Shown here one piece after another: positions 1 to 8,376 of a stretch of DNA of 64,000 nt. The notes under the pieces were generated by a model. It saw only the letters and a program-made list of their open reading frames with translations, was not told the DNA's origin and made no database searches. The position numbers and the translations under genes were made by a program. This stretch comes from Synechococcus sp. HJ21-Hayes (GTDB lineage: Bacteria; Cyanobacteriota; Cyanobacteriia; PCC-6307; Cyanobiaceae), in NCBI RefSeq assembly GCF_024345835.1, contig NZ_JAGQBW010000012.1, forward strand, positions 1-64,000, in the 5' to 3' direction. Position 1 is the first letter of the stretch; every line of letters starts with the position of its first letter.

Positions 1-55
1 GCTTTTTGGCCGTCGTCAGCTCGTAGTCCGAGAAGCCGAGCTGCTTGCCACCCAT
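1..55 (-). CDS. IS5-family transposase, N-terminus only (runs off the left edge)
   Basis: The minus strand opens with ATG at 53-55 and reads MGGKQLGFSDYELTTAKK, the characteristic start of cyanobacterial IS5-type transposases, then leaves the window. Only 18 codons are visible, so nothing can be said about the DDE catalytic core. The end of the element should lie between this start codon and the neighbouring AraC fragment at 77; the short palindrome TGTGATCACA at 72-81 sits at that junction, but no terminal repeat or target duplication can be confirmed because the other end is outside. The family call rests on the distinctive N-terminal string. Confidence 0.75.
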   Translation of the reverse strand, partial: MGGKQLGFSDYELTTAKK

Positions 56-76
56 CAATCCAGTCCTGGCCTGTGA

Positions 77-748
77 TCACAGCACCATTGTCCCGTGGAT
101 CGCTGGGGTTTTCCAGAGCTTCCCTAGCAGGCGATAGATCTGGTCATCCAGCGCAAGGCCTGCTGCTAGATCGTCGCTTTCACGCAGCACTTGATCAACA
201 TAAGACAAGTACGCCCACAGGTGCCCCGTCGCCGCGCCTTGCTGATCTGTCTTTTTCCTGTGAAAGACATAGGGCTCCCCAAGGTCGATCCTTGTGTCCT
301 CTCCCTTCATGGCGCGAATGGTCCGCTTCAGTCTCGAGTGTTCGATTTGGCAGATGATCCCCGAGAAGTAACCGACATTGGCGATTCCCCCAGTCCTTGG
401 ACTGAGGTGAACGTCGCCTGGTTCTATGGTCTGGATGATCTTGCCGTCTTTGTATTCATGGGTATCGCCTGCATAGGACATGGACAGCGTGCTGAACCCT
501 GTGCCTTCTTCTGTCGATAGACACGGGGTTGTTCGTGTTGCAAGGAGCTTGAGATCTCCAACCTGGATCACGCTGGCATCTGCTTGAGGCCGAATGCCCC
601 CTGTCTTGCTGGAATGGACGCCGCCACCAAAAAACTCCTTGCCCTCGCTAAAGAGGGTTGTTGGGTCAAGGGACTGAATCTGTCCCGGGCTTGTCAAGGG
701 AAACGGCAGAGAGGCAAATCTGTCTTCGCTTAAATGGCTAGAGATCAT
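77..748 (-). pseudogene. AraC-type regulator fragment: ligand-binding half without the HTH
   Basis: The 223-residue product resembles the N-terminal sensing half of AraC-type activators. A beta-rich stretch around residues 85-130 (PGDVHLSPRTGG, then a strand ending in FSGIICQIEH) is followed by helices, as in the complete AraC protein at 27080-27994. The two helix-turn-helix motifs, which should add about 100 residues, are missing, and the frame stops about 20 bp from the start of an IS5 transposase. I infer that the insertion or a linked deletion removed the DNA-binding domain. It could still be a free cupin-like protein, but the length and the IS junction favour a truncated gene. Confidence 0.55.
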
Positions 749-793
749 AAATGCCTCTTCTGTCGTGTGAATTGCAACTTGGATTCGGATCTT

Positions 794-982
794 CTAGTCC
801 GATCTCGCAAATGCCATCTCCAGCAGGAACGCCGCTAAATTGCTAAGCGAGCGACCCTCTTCATCGCTGCGGCACAGTAAATACTGGTAGGTGCAATCTG
901 GCAAGGTGATGCTGATCCGGGTCGGAGAGCGAAACGCTGCCTTGCGCTGTGGCCTGTTCCGCAGATTGGCTTGGTTCTCCAT
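794..982 (-). CDS. Ribbon-helix-helix (CopG/Arc-like) small protein
   Basis: This 62-residue protein contains a short beta strand (TRISITLPD, about residues 21-29) followed by helices (residues 30-60) in the pattern of MetJ/Arc/CopG DNA-binding proteins: strand, turn, helix A, then helix B around EEGRSLSNLAAFLLE. The same signature occurs in the 81-residue protein at 9323-9568 (RISITLSYHVHEALLSRSEEEGRSVSNLCAFLLED), so the two are paralogues. Such proteins usually dimerise and bind operator DNA, either as antitoxins or as stand-alone regulators. No toxin-like partner lies next to it. Confidence 0.75.
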   Translation of the reverse strand: MENQANLRNRPQRKAAFRSPTRISITLPDCTYQYLLCRSDEEGRSLSNLAAFLLEMAFARSD

Positions 983-1263
983 AGTCCTGCTGCAGTTGTT
1001 AAGGGGGGCAGGTATGCCCGCGTCATTTCAGCATTTCTGCACTAACTCCATGCGAATTGTCCTTGAGGTTGCTCCTGCCCTATTCGTTCTGGTGGAAATT
1101 CTTCGCTTTTTACGAAAAGGGCCTTTGCAGAACGTTACATCGGGATCCGCTCTGGTTGCCTACCCCTAGCTAGCGCTAGTTGCTGCATTGATGCCGCATT
1201 CATGCAGCGATCCGGCATTGAGATCTGGATGAGCGGGGCACCGGCCCTGGGCGAGTCGCGGGC

Positions 1264-1698
1264 ATGATGGTGTGTGTGTCCAGCCATACACCTGTGGTGC
1301 GCTGTCGTCTGCCTGTGCTGTTGATCCTCGGACTGCTGGCTGGCCGTGCCGATGCCGCTCCTTTCAGTTACGACCCGGTGTCCTTCGCTGGGTTCGCCAA
1401 CCAGACATTCAAGACGCAGGGTGACGCGGTGTTTGTACGCCTTTTGGGCACCTGCCTCCGGGAGGGCAAGGACCGCACGGGATACCGCTGCCTCAGCGGC
1501 GAGCTGCTGCAGGACCTACCGGCCAAACAAGGGCGTAACTTCTGCAAGCTCGATGCCATCTGGTATGTGCCCTTCAGTAAGACGGTGCAATACCGCACGG
1601 CTCGCTGTCAGTTCAAGGGGGATCGACAGCGTCTGATGGAGGGCGGCCAGCAATGGCTGCGCGAAGGCCTCAATCAGCTGGAGAACTACGGCAAGTAG
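1264..1698 (+). CDS. Secreted hypothetical protein
   Basis: The product is 144 residues. An N-terminal hydrophobic stretch (about residues 14-26) ends in GRADAAPF, which looks like a Sec signal peptide with an Ala-x-Ala cleavage site at DAA. Four cysteines in the mature part (in GTCLREG, YRCLSG, NFCKLD and ARCQFK) could form two disulfides in the periplasm. I do not recognise a family. Two ATG codons, at 1264 and 1267, are equally plausible starts. Its 3' end overlaps the convergent small gene at 1670-1906 by 29 bp. Confidence 0.65.
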   Translation: MMVCVSSHTPVVRCRLPVLLILGLLAGRADAAPFSYDPVSFAGFANQTFKTQGDAVFVRLLGTCLREGKDRTGYRCLSGELLQDLPAKQGRNFCKLDAIWYVPFSKTVQYRTARCQFKGDRQRLMEGGQQWLREGLNQLENYGK

Positions 1699-1906
1699 CG
1701 GCCCCTTCTCCGCGGCTGCCGAACACCATGGCCGCCGCTGAATCCTCCAGGTTGAGCAACAGCTCGGTGGTCTCGCGGGCGTTCAGGCCACTCTGCTGGC
1801 GCACCCGCGCCAGCACCTCGATGAAGTGCCGCGGATCCACGGCATGTTTTTGGAGGAAGGCGTTGAGGGTTTGCTGGCAAACCACGGCTGGAGTGGGTTG
1901 GCCCAT
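1670..1906 (-). CDS. Small hypothetical protein, probably helical
   Basis: The 78-residue product has a plausible amphipathic composition in its first 60 residues (QQTLNAFLQKHAVDP, then FIEVLARVRQQSGLNARETTELLLNLED), unlike the Arg/Pro-rich products of shadow frames here. The C-terminal 15 residues overlap the convergent gene ending at 1698 and look less constrained. No family is recognised. The frame composition is the only support. Confidence 0.45.
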   Translation of the reverse strand: MGQPTPAVVCQQTLNAFLQKHAVDPRHFIEVLARVRQQSGLNARETTELLLNLEDSAAAMVFGSRGEGAATCRSSPAD

Positions 1907-2333
1907 GACACCTCGGGGATGGAATCATGAGCCTCCGCAGGCTGGGCCGAGGCCGCTGGATGTTCCGCGGATTCGCTGAGATGCTGCGGCGGCTTCTGGG
2001 CTGTGGGCGGCTTCCTGCTGAACAGGGCTGTACATCTGAGCTGCTGCATGGGGTGGGCCTACGGGGTGACTACGACGGAGGTAGTCGCAGTCCTTCCCAT
2101 GGCCCGCTCCCATCTCCATCTCCACGATCTGCGCCACTCCGCCGCCCAGGAGACCGCCCTGCACATGATCACCATGGCCGCCAGGGCCCTGCTGATGATC
2201 GGCACGGCGATCCTGGTGGGAGAGGCCGTGGCAGGGCCGGGCAAAAAATTGCTCGAGGGCCGGTTGCACAGGCCCATGGTCAGCAATGAGGATGGCGAGC
2301 CTGCCGATTGATTGATACCGGTTCGGGCTCTCT
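1907..2333. other. Stretch without a confident gene
   Basis: About 430 bp lies between the small gene ending upstream at 1906 and futB. The best candidate is a plus-strand frame starting with ATG at 2099 and ending at 2311 (70 codons), with a hydrophobic middle around ARALLMIGTAILVGEAVAG that could be one membrane segment. The only purine-rich GGAGG is about 16 nt upstream, which is too far for a good ribosome binding site. Antisense frames are equally long. I see no terminator or tRNA. Confidence 0.3.
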
Positions 2334-3905
2334 TCAGCTGCGGGGTTCCACCTCGATGCGCTCGAGGTTGGGAATCAGGGCCAGCGAAGCAGCCAGCCCC
2401 AGGATCAGGATCAGCAGAGCCGGCACCAGGGCCGCACCCACCCGTTCATCGCTGGCGTACTGAAACACCCGCACCGCCAGGGTGTCGAAATCAAAGGGCC
2501 GCAGCGAGAAGGTGATCGGCAGTTCCTTCACGGTGTCCACGAACACCAGCAGGGTGCCCACCACCAGCGGCGAGCGCAGCAGGGGCAGGTGAATCCGCCG
2601 CAGCACGGCCATCCAGGAGCACCCGAGGCTGGTGGCCGCTTCATCCATGCTCGGGGGGATGCGCTCAAAGGCGGCATCGAGGCCCCCCTTGGCCACCGCC
2701 AGGAAGCGATCGGTGTACCCCCAGATCAGCAACACCATTGGCGCCAGCCCCGCAGGGCCACCGATCAACATCAGGGCCAGGGCAATCACCGTGCCCGGGA
2801 TCGCGTAGCCCAGGCCGGCCAGAAAGCTGAGTTGCTGGATGAGCTGATTGGGGATCCAGCGCTTGGCCATGGCCAGCAGCAGGCCCGCGGCCACCGTGAT
2901 GCCGGAGGCGGCCAACGCCAGGGCAAAGCTGCGGCCGCTGAGGCTGGCCAGCTCGCCGATGGGTTCGGCCTGCAGTTGATCCCAACTCAGCGCTGCCCAC
3001 AGCACGGGCAGGCCGAGGGTGAGCAGCGGAGGCACCAGAGTCACCATCCAGGCGGCCACCAGCCTCCAGCCCCGCAGGCTCCAGCGCTCGAGCTCACTGC
3101 TGTCGTTGCCGAGGTTCCAGCAACGGCTGCGCTCGCGCAGCTTGCGCTCCGCGGCCACCAGCAGCGCCACGATCACCAGGGCCACCAGGGCCAGGGCCAC
3201 CGCCCCATGGGGGTTGCCCTGCTGCTGCCAGCGCAGCAGGATCCCCGCCGAGAGCGTGGGCACGCCGAGCAGCTCAACGGCTCCGAGTTCGTTCACCACC
3301 TCCATGCCGGCTAGGGCAATGCCGGCACCGATGGAGGGCATGGCCATCGGCAGGGCCACGCGCCAGAAACTGCCCCAGGGGCCCACCCCCAGGCTGCGGC
3401 AGGCCTCCAGTTGGCGCCTGCCGCTCACGGAGAAGCTCTCGGTGGAGAGCAGAAACACGTAGCTGTAGGTGCTCAGCGTCAGCACCACCACGGTCCAGAG
3501 GGAGCCGTGAACGCGGTAGCCAAGCCGGCTGCCCACATCGATCAAGGTGGCCGCCAGCAGATAACTCGGGGTGGCCAGGGGCAGCAGCTGGGCGATGCGC
3601 AGCCAGCGGCGGCCGGCGAATTGACAGCGGGCCGTCAGCCAGCCCGAGCCAGCCCCGAGGGCGGCTCCCAGCCCTCCCACCGCCGTGACGAGGCCAACGG
3701 TGTTGAGCAGTTGCTGGAGGCCATCACTGCCGAGGCTGAGCCCGGACAGGCCGTCGGGGCCTGAGCAGGCGAAGGCCACCAGCCAGGCCACCGGCGCCAG
3801 GGCCAGCAGCACCACCACCACCACGGCCAGGGACAGGGCCGTGCGGCCTTCCTGGGCAGGCTGAACCGGCGGGGCTGATGGTTGCGAGGCGCCGGCGGCC
3901 ACCAT
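2334..3905 (-). CDS. futB: Iron(III) ABC transporter permease, FutB/FbpB type
   Basis: The protein is a roughly 523-residue polytopic inner-membrane protein with two tandem permease units, as in FbpB/SfuB-type iron transporters: about twelve hydrophobic segments, with the EAA-like cytoplasmic loops near ACRSLGVGPWGSFWRVALP and DEAATSLGCSWMAVLRRIHLP. It forms the channel for ferric iron delivered by the binding protein encoded just upstream (3997-5055, 90 bp away, same strand). The frame extends to a TTG at 3947, but ATG at 3905 is preceded by GGAG at an 11-nt spacing and is preferred. No ATPase gene (futC) lies alongside, so it must be elsewhere. Confidence 0.88.
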   Translation of the reverse strand: MVAAGASQPSAPPVQPAQEGRTALSLAVVVVVLLALAPVAWLVAFACSGPDGLSGLSLGSDGLQQLLNTVGLVTAVGGLGAALGAGSGWLTARCQFAGRRWLRIAQLLPLATPSYLLAATLIDVGSRLGYRVHGSLWTVVVLTLSTYSYVFLLSTESFSVSGRRQLEACRSLGVGPWGSFWRVALPMAMPSIGAGIALAGMEVVNELGAVELLGVPTLSAGILLRWQQQGNPHGAVALALVALVIVALLVAAERKLRERSRCWNLGNDSSELERWSLRGWRLVAAWMVTLVPPLLTLGLPVLWAALSWDQLQAEPIGELASLSGRSFALALAASGITVAAGLLLAMAKRWIPNQLIQQLSFLAGLGYAIPGTVIALALMLIGGPAGLAPMVLLIWGYTDRFLAVAKGGLDAAFERIPPSMDEAATSLGCSWMAVLRRIHLPLLRSPLVVGTLLVFVDTVKELPITFSLRPFDFDTLAVRVFQYASDERVGAALVPALLILILGLAASLALIPNLERIEVEPRS

Positions 3906-3996
3906 GGCGAAACGAACTCCAGCGGGCAAGTGGAGCAACCTAGCCAACGCCTGCTGCTATTGAGAATCCCTTGCAACCAGTGCCGGGCGGCTGGGC

Positions 3997-5055
3997 CTAC
4001 TTCCAGCCATTGGTTTCCATCAGTTTCACGGCCGCCTTGTTCTTGGCGCCCATTTGCTCGGCCGAGATGCCGCTGGCCTTGAAGGTGCCGAAGGCCTTCA
4101 GGGTGGCGTTGCTGCCATAGCCCTTCAACGGGTATTCGTGATTGGCTTCGGCGTAGCCCTTGCCGCCGGCGGGGGAGGCGAGGAATTCGATCAGCTTCAG
4201 CGCAGCGGCGGGATTCTTGGCATGGCGGGTCACGCCGGCACCACTGATGTTCACGTGGGCGGGGTTGGTGAACACCACCTTGAGCTTGCTGGCCAGGGCC
4301 TTGTCGGCAGCGCCACTCTCGCCGGACACCATGCGCGCCACGTAATAGGTGTTCACCAGGCCAACGCCGCATTGGCCGTTGCCGATCGCGCGGATCAGCG
4401 GTGTATCCGAGGTGAAATAGGGCTTGGTCACGTTGGCTGTCATCGCCTTCACCCAGGTGGCAGCGGCCGCATCGCCCCGCTGGATCATCTGATCGGCCAC
4501 GAGCGACTGGTTGTAGACGCTCTGGCGGTCGCGCAGGCAGAGCTTGCCCTTCAAGGCCGGATTGGCGAGGTCGGCGTAGGTCTTGATGCTGGCGGGGTTC
4601 ACCAGCCTGGGATTCACCAGCACCACGCGCACCCGGCGGGTGAGGCCGTACCAGCGGCCCTTGCTATCCCGCAGGCTCAGGGGCACATCCCGCAGCAGGG
4701 CGGCGGAGCGGGTGGCCTGGAACAGCCCCATGTCGCTCGCTTTATCCAGGCGGGCGGCATCCACCAACACCAGGACATCGGCTGGCGAGTTCTTACCCTC
4801 ACTGCGCAGCCGTTCAATCAGGGCGTCGTCCTTGGCCTCCAGCAGCCTCACCTTGATGCCGGTCTGGCGGGTGAACTGGCTGTAGAGCTGTTTGTCGGTG
4901 TTGTAGTGGCGCCCTGAATACACGCCGATCTCGTTGCTCTGAGCCCGTGATGCCGTGGCGGCAGCCGTGAGGGTGAGGCTGATCAGAGCAGCGGTGCCGA
5001 TCCGCACAGGTGTGAGCTGACGACGCATGGAACGCAGGGTGGCAAAGCCGGACAT
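3997..5055 (-). CDS. futA: Periplasmic iron-binding protein IdiA/FutA
   Basis: The product is 352 residues. A signal peptide occupies about residues 10-38, with cleavage near SRA-QS. The mature protein begins NEIGVYSGRHYNTDKQLY, typical of ferric-iron binding proteins of the FutA/IdiA/FbpA class. The paired tyrosines in VNTYYVARM (Y237, Y238) match the iron-coordinating tyrosines of the family. It captures Fe(III) and hands it to FutB, encoded directly downstream. In cyanobacteria this family is strongly induced by iron limitation through Fur. I could not pick out a convincing Fur box in the 394 bp upstream. A second ATG at residue 10 (MRRQLTP) is an alternative start. Confidence 0.92.
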   Translation of the reverse strand: MSGFATLRSMRRQLTPVRIGTAALISLTLTAAATASRAQSNEIGVYSGRHYNTDKQLYSQFTRQTGIKVRLLEAKDDALIERLRSEGKNSPADVLVLVDAARLDKASDMGLFQATRSAALLRDVPLSLRDSKGRWYGLTRRVRVVLVNPRLVNPASIKTYADLANPALKGKLCLRDRQSVYNQSLVADQMIQRGDAAAATWVKAMTANVTKPYFTSDTPLIRAIGNGQCGVGLVNTYYVARMVSGESGAADKALASKLKVVFTNPAHVNISGAGVTRHAKNPAAALKLIEFLASPAGGKGYAEANHEYPLKGYGSNATLKAFGTFKASGISAEQMGAKNKAAVKLMETNGWK

Positions 5056-5503
5056 CGAGCAACAGCAACGGCGGTGGTAGGCCTGAAACCTAAAAGCCCT
5101 GTGCCCGGGCTAGAGGTGCCTAGTTGGCCAAGCGATGTGCCATTTTTTACAGCCCCGGGCTGGCCGTTAGGCCGCCAGCTGTTTCAGCGACGCCAGGTAA
5201 CGCTTGCGCTGTCCGGATGCCCAGGGTTCATCGCTCCAGCTGTTCTCTGTTCGGGGGCTGGGTGGGCTCGATGCGTTCTGGGGGGCGAGCTTGTCGCTGG
5301 AGCGAACGGCTGGTGGGCTGGTCTCATGCATGGCGAGAACCTAGGCAGGTTCTGCCAGCTGCCCAGGAGCTGCAATGTGTTGTTGCAATGGCGTGGCCGA
5401 TCGGGGGCGCAGGCCCGGGATATGAGGAAAAACCTCAGCTGAGGTCGGGTTGCCGTTTTCGATTCCAATTCAGAGGACACTCGCCTCCGGACGCGCCTCT
5501 GCC
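5056..5503. other. Divergent intergenic region between futA and rpaB
   Basis: This stretch of about 450 bp holds the promoters of two divergent genes. No coding frame with convincing composition is seen on either strand. A short palindrome (AACCTCAGCTGAGGT) lies about 70 bp before the rpaB start codon. Clear -10/-35 boxes and a Fur box could not be assigned by eye. Confidence 0.4.
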
Positions 5504-6262
5504 ATGACCGGCCCCAGCGAGACCCCCATCAAGATCCTGGTGGCCGACGACGAGGGCAGCATCCGCCGCATCCTCGAAACCCGGCTCACGATGCAGGGGT
5601 ATGCGGTGACCCTCGCCTGCAATGGAAAGCAGGCCATGGAGTGCTTCCGGGAGATTGAGCCCGATCTGGTGGTGCTCGACGTGATGATGCCCGAGCTGGA
5701 CGGCTTTGCGGTGACCGAGCGCATCCGGGCCCAATCGGAGGTGCCGATCATCCTGCTCACCGCCCTTGGTGATGTGGCTGATCGCATCACCGGCCTGCAG
5801 CTGGGCGCGGACGACTACCTCACCAAGCCCTTCAGCCCCAAGGAGTTGGAAGCCCGCATCCGCTGCGTGATCCGCCGGGCCACCTATGGCCAAGGCCCTG
5901 GTGTGGCAGGCAGCGGCCGCGCCGCCAGTGTGGTGGCGGTGGGCAACATCAGCGTGGATCTCAACAAGCGCCAGGTGTTCCGCGGCGAGGAGCGCATTCG
6001 CCTCACGGGCATGGAGTTCACCATGTTGGAGCTGTTGCTCAGCCGGTCCGGCGAGCCCATCAGCCGGCTGGACATGCTGGAGCAGGTGTGGGGCTACAAG
6101 CCCGAGCGCTCCTCCGATAGCCGCGTGGTGGATGTGCACATCTCGCGGCTGCGGGGCAAGCTCGAGGACGATCCGGACAATCCCGAGTTGATCATCACGG
6201 CCCGGGGCCTGGGCTACATGTTCCAGCGCATCAGCCAGCCCTTGGAACCCACCCTGCGCTGA
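5504..6262 (+). CDS. rpaB: OmpR-type response regulator RpaB
   Basis: The protein is 252 residues from the ATG at 5504; the frame is open to 5450, but receiver domains begin a few residues before ILVADDE. The receiver (about residues 8-125) has acidic D15/D16, phospho-acceptor D59 in VVLDVMMPELDG and the conserved Lys in YLTKPFSP. A winged-helix OmpR/PhoB domain (about residues 150-245) ends with VVDVHISRLRGKLEDDP and ITARGLGYMF. The overall sequence and the RRATYGQ linker match RpaB, the essential cyanobacterial regulator that binds HLR1 elements of high-light genes and is controlled by NblS. An hli gene follows directly. Confidence 0.9.
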   Translation: MTGPSETPIKILVADDEGSIRRILETRLTMQGYAVTLACNGKQAMECFREIEPDLVVLDVMMPELDGFAVTERIRAQSEVPIILLTALGDVADRITGLQLGADDYLTKPFSPKELEARIRCVIRRATYGQGPGVAGSGRAASVVAVGNISVDLNKRQVFRGEERIRLTGMEFTMLELLLSRSGEPISRLDMLEQVWGYKPERSSDSRVVDVHISRLRGKLEDDPDNPELIITARGLGYMFQRISQPLEPTLR

Positions 6263-6361
6263 GGCCCTGGAGGCTCAGGGTTGGCCAGGTGATTGGGGCG
6301 CATCAGCACCACCACGGGGAGCTGCCGCCATAGGGGCGGATCACCGCCCTACCCAATCCGC

Positions 6362-6379
6362 TTCACAAGGCTTTACGAT
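6362..6379 (+). promoter_or_regulatory. Candidate HLR1 element upstream of hli
   Basis: TTCACAAG-GC-TTTACGAT matches the two-repeat HLR1 consensus (G/T)TTACA(T/A)(T/A)-NN-(G/T)TTACA(T/A)(T/A) at about 13 of 16 defined positions, with the correct 2-bp spacer. It lies about 30 bp before the hli start codon. RpaB is the known HLR1-binding protein and is encoded immediately upstream. The match is imperfect, and an inverted TTTACG/CGTAAA pair overlaps it (6372-6397). Confidence 0.4.
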
Positions 6380-6408
6380 CCCTACAAGTTTCGTAAAGAA
6401 CTGCCCCC

Positions 6409-6552
6409 ATGGCTGACTCCACCTCCCGCTTCGGTTTCGTTGGCTTCGCTGAAACCTGGAATGGTCGCCTGGCCATGCTCGGCTTCGTGATCGGCCTGGG
6501 TACCGAGCTCCTCACCGGCCAGGGCATCCTCTCCCAGCTGGGCCTCGGCTGA
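6409..6552 (+). CDS. hli: High-light-inducible protein (one-helix CAB-like)
   Basis: The product has 47 residues. The signature ETWNGRLAMLGF (residues 15-26) is the chlorophyll-binding ExxNGRxAMxGF motif of Hli/SCP proteins, followed by the rest of a single transmembrane helix (VIGLGTELLTG). These thylakoid proteins dimerise, bind chlorophyll and carotenoids, and protect photosystem II assembly intermediates and chlorophyll synthesis under high light. The gene sits just downstream of rpaB with an HLR1-like site in front and a strong terminator behind, so it is probably its own transcription unit under RpaB control. Confidence 0.93.
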   Translation: MADSTSRFGFVGFAETWNGRLAMLGFVIGLGTELLTGQGILSQLGLG

Positions 6553-6566
6553 TCCAAACAGCGAAA

Positions 6567-6584
6567 GGGCCGCGTTTGCGGCCC
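6567..6584 (+). terminator. GC hairpin directly after hli
   Basis: A perfect 7-bp stem GGGCCGC/GCGGCCC with a 4-nt loop lies 14 bp after the hli stop. The run following it (CTCTCC) is pyrimidine but not a T-tract, so termination here may be partial. Confidence 0.5.
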
Positions 6585-6592
6585 CTCTCCAG

Positions 6593-6622
6593 GCCTGTCC
6601 GGTAGTCCGGGCAGGCTTTTTT
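6593..6622 (+). terminator. Rho-independent terminator
   Basis: A 10-bp stem (GCCTGTCCGG with CCGGGCAGGC) and a TAGT loop are followed directly by six T residues. It closes the hli transcript before the convergent DUF3136 gene. Confidence 0.8.
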
Positions 6623-6636
6623 GCTGGGAAGCAGCC

Positions 6637-6927
6637 TCAGGCCTGCTTCCCGCTCACCCACTCGTCAGGCTTGGCGGCCTCTGGGGCATCAGCGGGAGCC
6701 CGCTCCTTTTCGATCTCCCGGTTGAGCTGGTGAAACAGGTGGTCCGGTGATCGGTAGCGCCGGGGCAAGCAGGTGTGCAGGGTCTCAAGACGGCTCCAGC
6801 ACAGGGTTTTCTGCACCTTTTTGAGGCTGCTGCCCTCCATGAGCAGCATTTTGAGGGCCTTACGGTAGAGGTAATACTTCGATTCAAGCTCGCCGATCGT
6901 CAGTCTGGGCGTGTCTGTGTCTGTCAT
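6637..6927 (-). CDS. DUF3136 protein
   Basis: This 96-residue protein carries the features I associate with DUF3136, a small family of picocyanobacteria: LTIGELESKYYLYRKALKML, then a Cys-Trp-x-Arg-Leu segment (LCWSRLETLHTCLP) and RYRSPDHLF. Its function is unknown. A predicted helix-turn-helix-like fold is plausible (a WSRLETLH recognition-type helix), but that is inference. The C-terminal 20 residues are charged and probably disordered. Confidence 0.8.
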   Translation of the reverse strand: MTDTDTPRLTIGELESKYYLYRKALKMLLMEGSSLKKVQKTLCWSRLETLHTCLPRRYRSPDHLFHQLNREIEKERAPADAPEAAKPDEWVSGKQA

Positions 6928-7076
6928 CGCGCTCTCGGGAGAAAAAATTCAGCTGGGCAACAATGTGCTGGCTCAGTCGCGTTGGCGAACGGCGCGTCTT
7001 CTCCCGGGGTCAGGCCCGCTGCGGCAGATGCGATGCCGCAGCGGCCTAATCCATTGACCCTAAAGCACCTCTCGTG

Positions 7077-7784
7077 TCAGCCGGCTTGCCAGTTGGCAGG
7101 GGGTTCCGGCTTCTCACTGTCCTTGAGGGAGGGGAAGGTGCTGCGGATCTGAGCGGTGATGGCCTGGCGCACCGTTTGCCGGAACTGCTCAGCCGCTGCT
7201 GGGCTCAGGACCGGGTAGCTCGAGTCGCTACTGGCCTCACCCCGCAGGGGCTTCCAGCTGGTTTTTTCACGCTGCTTGAGCTCTTCCAGGGGGGTGAGGA
7301 AATCGAACGCGAGGGTGCGACCGGAGGTTGCAGCCTCCGCAATCCACTGCTCCCGCAGGGGGATCAAGTCCTTGGCCTTGAGGGTGTCAGGCAGCCCCAG
7401 CACGGGCTCGTAATAGTCGAGGGCCCGCAGCTCCTCCTCCAGCAGCACCGGCCAGGCACCCTGCTCCGTGTCGTCGAGGCTGGCCTCGGCGCCGCTGGCC
7501 CGCATGGCTTCGAGATAGAAGGCCAGCCAGCGGTAGTGCGACTTGTCGCGGGTGCGTTTCTTCTCCGAGCCCTTGCCGGTGGCCCGCTTGGGCAGGGCGG
7601 CTTCTGCCTTGCGCAGGAACACCCGGTCGTCCCGTTCGAGGTTGATGGCACCCCAGCGCTGGCGGTACTCCCAGAGCTCTTCGTACTTGCGCACGTCCTC
7701 TGCGGTCCACCCCAGGGCCTTCAGCTCTTCTGCCCTGTTCTCCTCGCCTGTCTGCACGCGTCTGTTGCCTTGATGCGTGCGCAC
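7077..7784 (-). CDS. Hypothetical soluble protein
   Basis: The 235-residue, charged, helix-rich protein starts from a GTG codon. It has no signal peptide or membrane segment. Tryptophan- and tyrosine-rich blocks (WEYRQRWGAINLERDD, SHYRWLAFYLEAM, LDYYEPVLGLP) suggest a folded domain, but I do not recognise the family. It starts 31 bp after the stop of the cyAbrB gene on the same strand, so the two may be cotranscribed. Confidence 0.7.
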   Translation of the reverse strand: MRTHQGNRRVQTGEENRAEELKALGWTAEDVRKYEELWEYRQRWGAINLERDDRVFLRKAEAALPKRATGKGSEKKRTRDKSHYRWLAFYLEAMRASGAEASLDDTEQGAWPVLLEEELRALDYYEPVLGLPDTLKAKDLIPLREQWIAEAATSGRTLAFDFLTPLEELKQREKTSWKPLRGEASSDSSYPVLSPAAAEQFRQTVRQAITAQIRSTFPSLKDSEKPEPPANWQAG

Positions 7785-7815
7785 CCTAGGTCCCGTCTAT
7801 CCGCCGCAACATGGT

Positions 7816-8172
7816 CTACGGCCTGGTGGTGGGGATCAGGCGGATGCCGTTGCGTTCCAGCTTGATCTCAAAGCTGTCCCCCGGTTGGAGATCCAGCAGC
7901 TCCGTGTAGGCCTTGCCCACCATCAGATTGCCGTTGAAATGCACGTGGGTGCTGAAGGTGAGTTTGCGGCCGTCTTTGCTGAGGTCCTTGCCGTGGTCAG
8001 CCCGGAAGCTGAGGCCCTTGGCCTCCAACAGGGCTTCGTAGAAGTCGCTGTAGTGGAGCCGCTCAGAGCCGTCTTTCTTGGCACTCACATAGCCGCAGTT
8101 GCGCACGAGTTCTGATTTGGAAATGGGGCCAAGATCCCGCATCTTGGAGAGCAGTTCTGTGCCACGCAGCAT
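7816..8172 (-). CDS. cyAbrB-type transcriptional regulator
   Basis: The product is 118 residues from ATG at 8170-8172; the frame continues upstream but loses family similarity. The N-terminal segment SKSELVRNCGYVSAKKDGSE followed by FYEALLEAKG is diagnostic of cyanobacterial AbrB-like (cyAbrB) proteins. The C-terminal 60 residues hold the swapped-hairpin-like region (VGKAYTELLDLQPGDSFEIKL). Members control nitrogen, carbon and redox-related genes globally. A possible partner gene follows 31 bp downstream. Confidence 0.88.
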   Translation of the reverse strand: MLRGTELLSKMRDLGPISKSELVRNCGYVSAKKDGSERLHYSDFYEALLEAKGLSFRADHGKDLSKDGRKLTFSTHVHFNGNLMVGKAYTELLDLQPGDSFEIKLERNGIRLIPTTRP

Positions 8173-8376
8173 GGATCTTCTGAAGGTTGGGTTTGTTCTA
8201 CAGCTGCTTCCTTCCCTGGGCTGCGTGTGCCCCTGTTTTGCCGCAGATCTGCCCGAGCTCCGATGGGATCTGGCGCCGTTGGGATCCCTCGCCCCTGTCA
8301 GGGCGTTGCCCGGTGCCGTCATGACTATGAAAGAAGTCCCTACTCCGGCCACCAGGTGGAGACGAATCTCAGCGGC

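Noticed and set aside
2589-3314. 241-codon plus-strand frame
   Set aside because: It is the antisense shadow of futB with His/Gln-rich composition.
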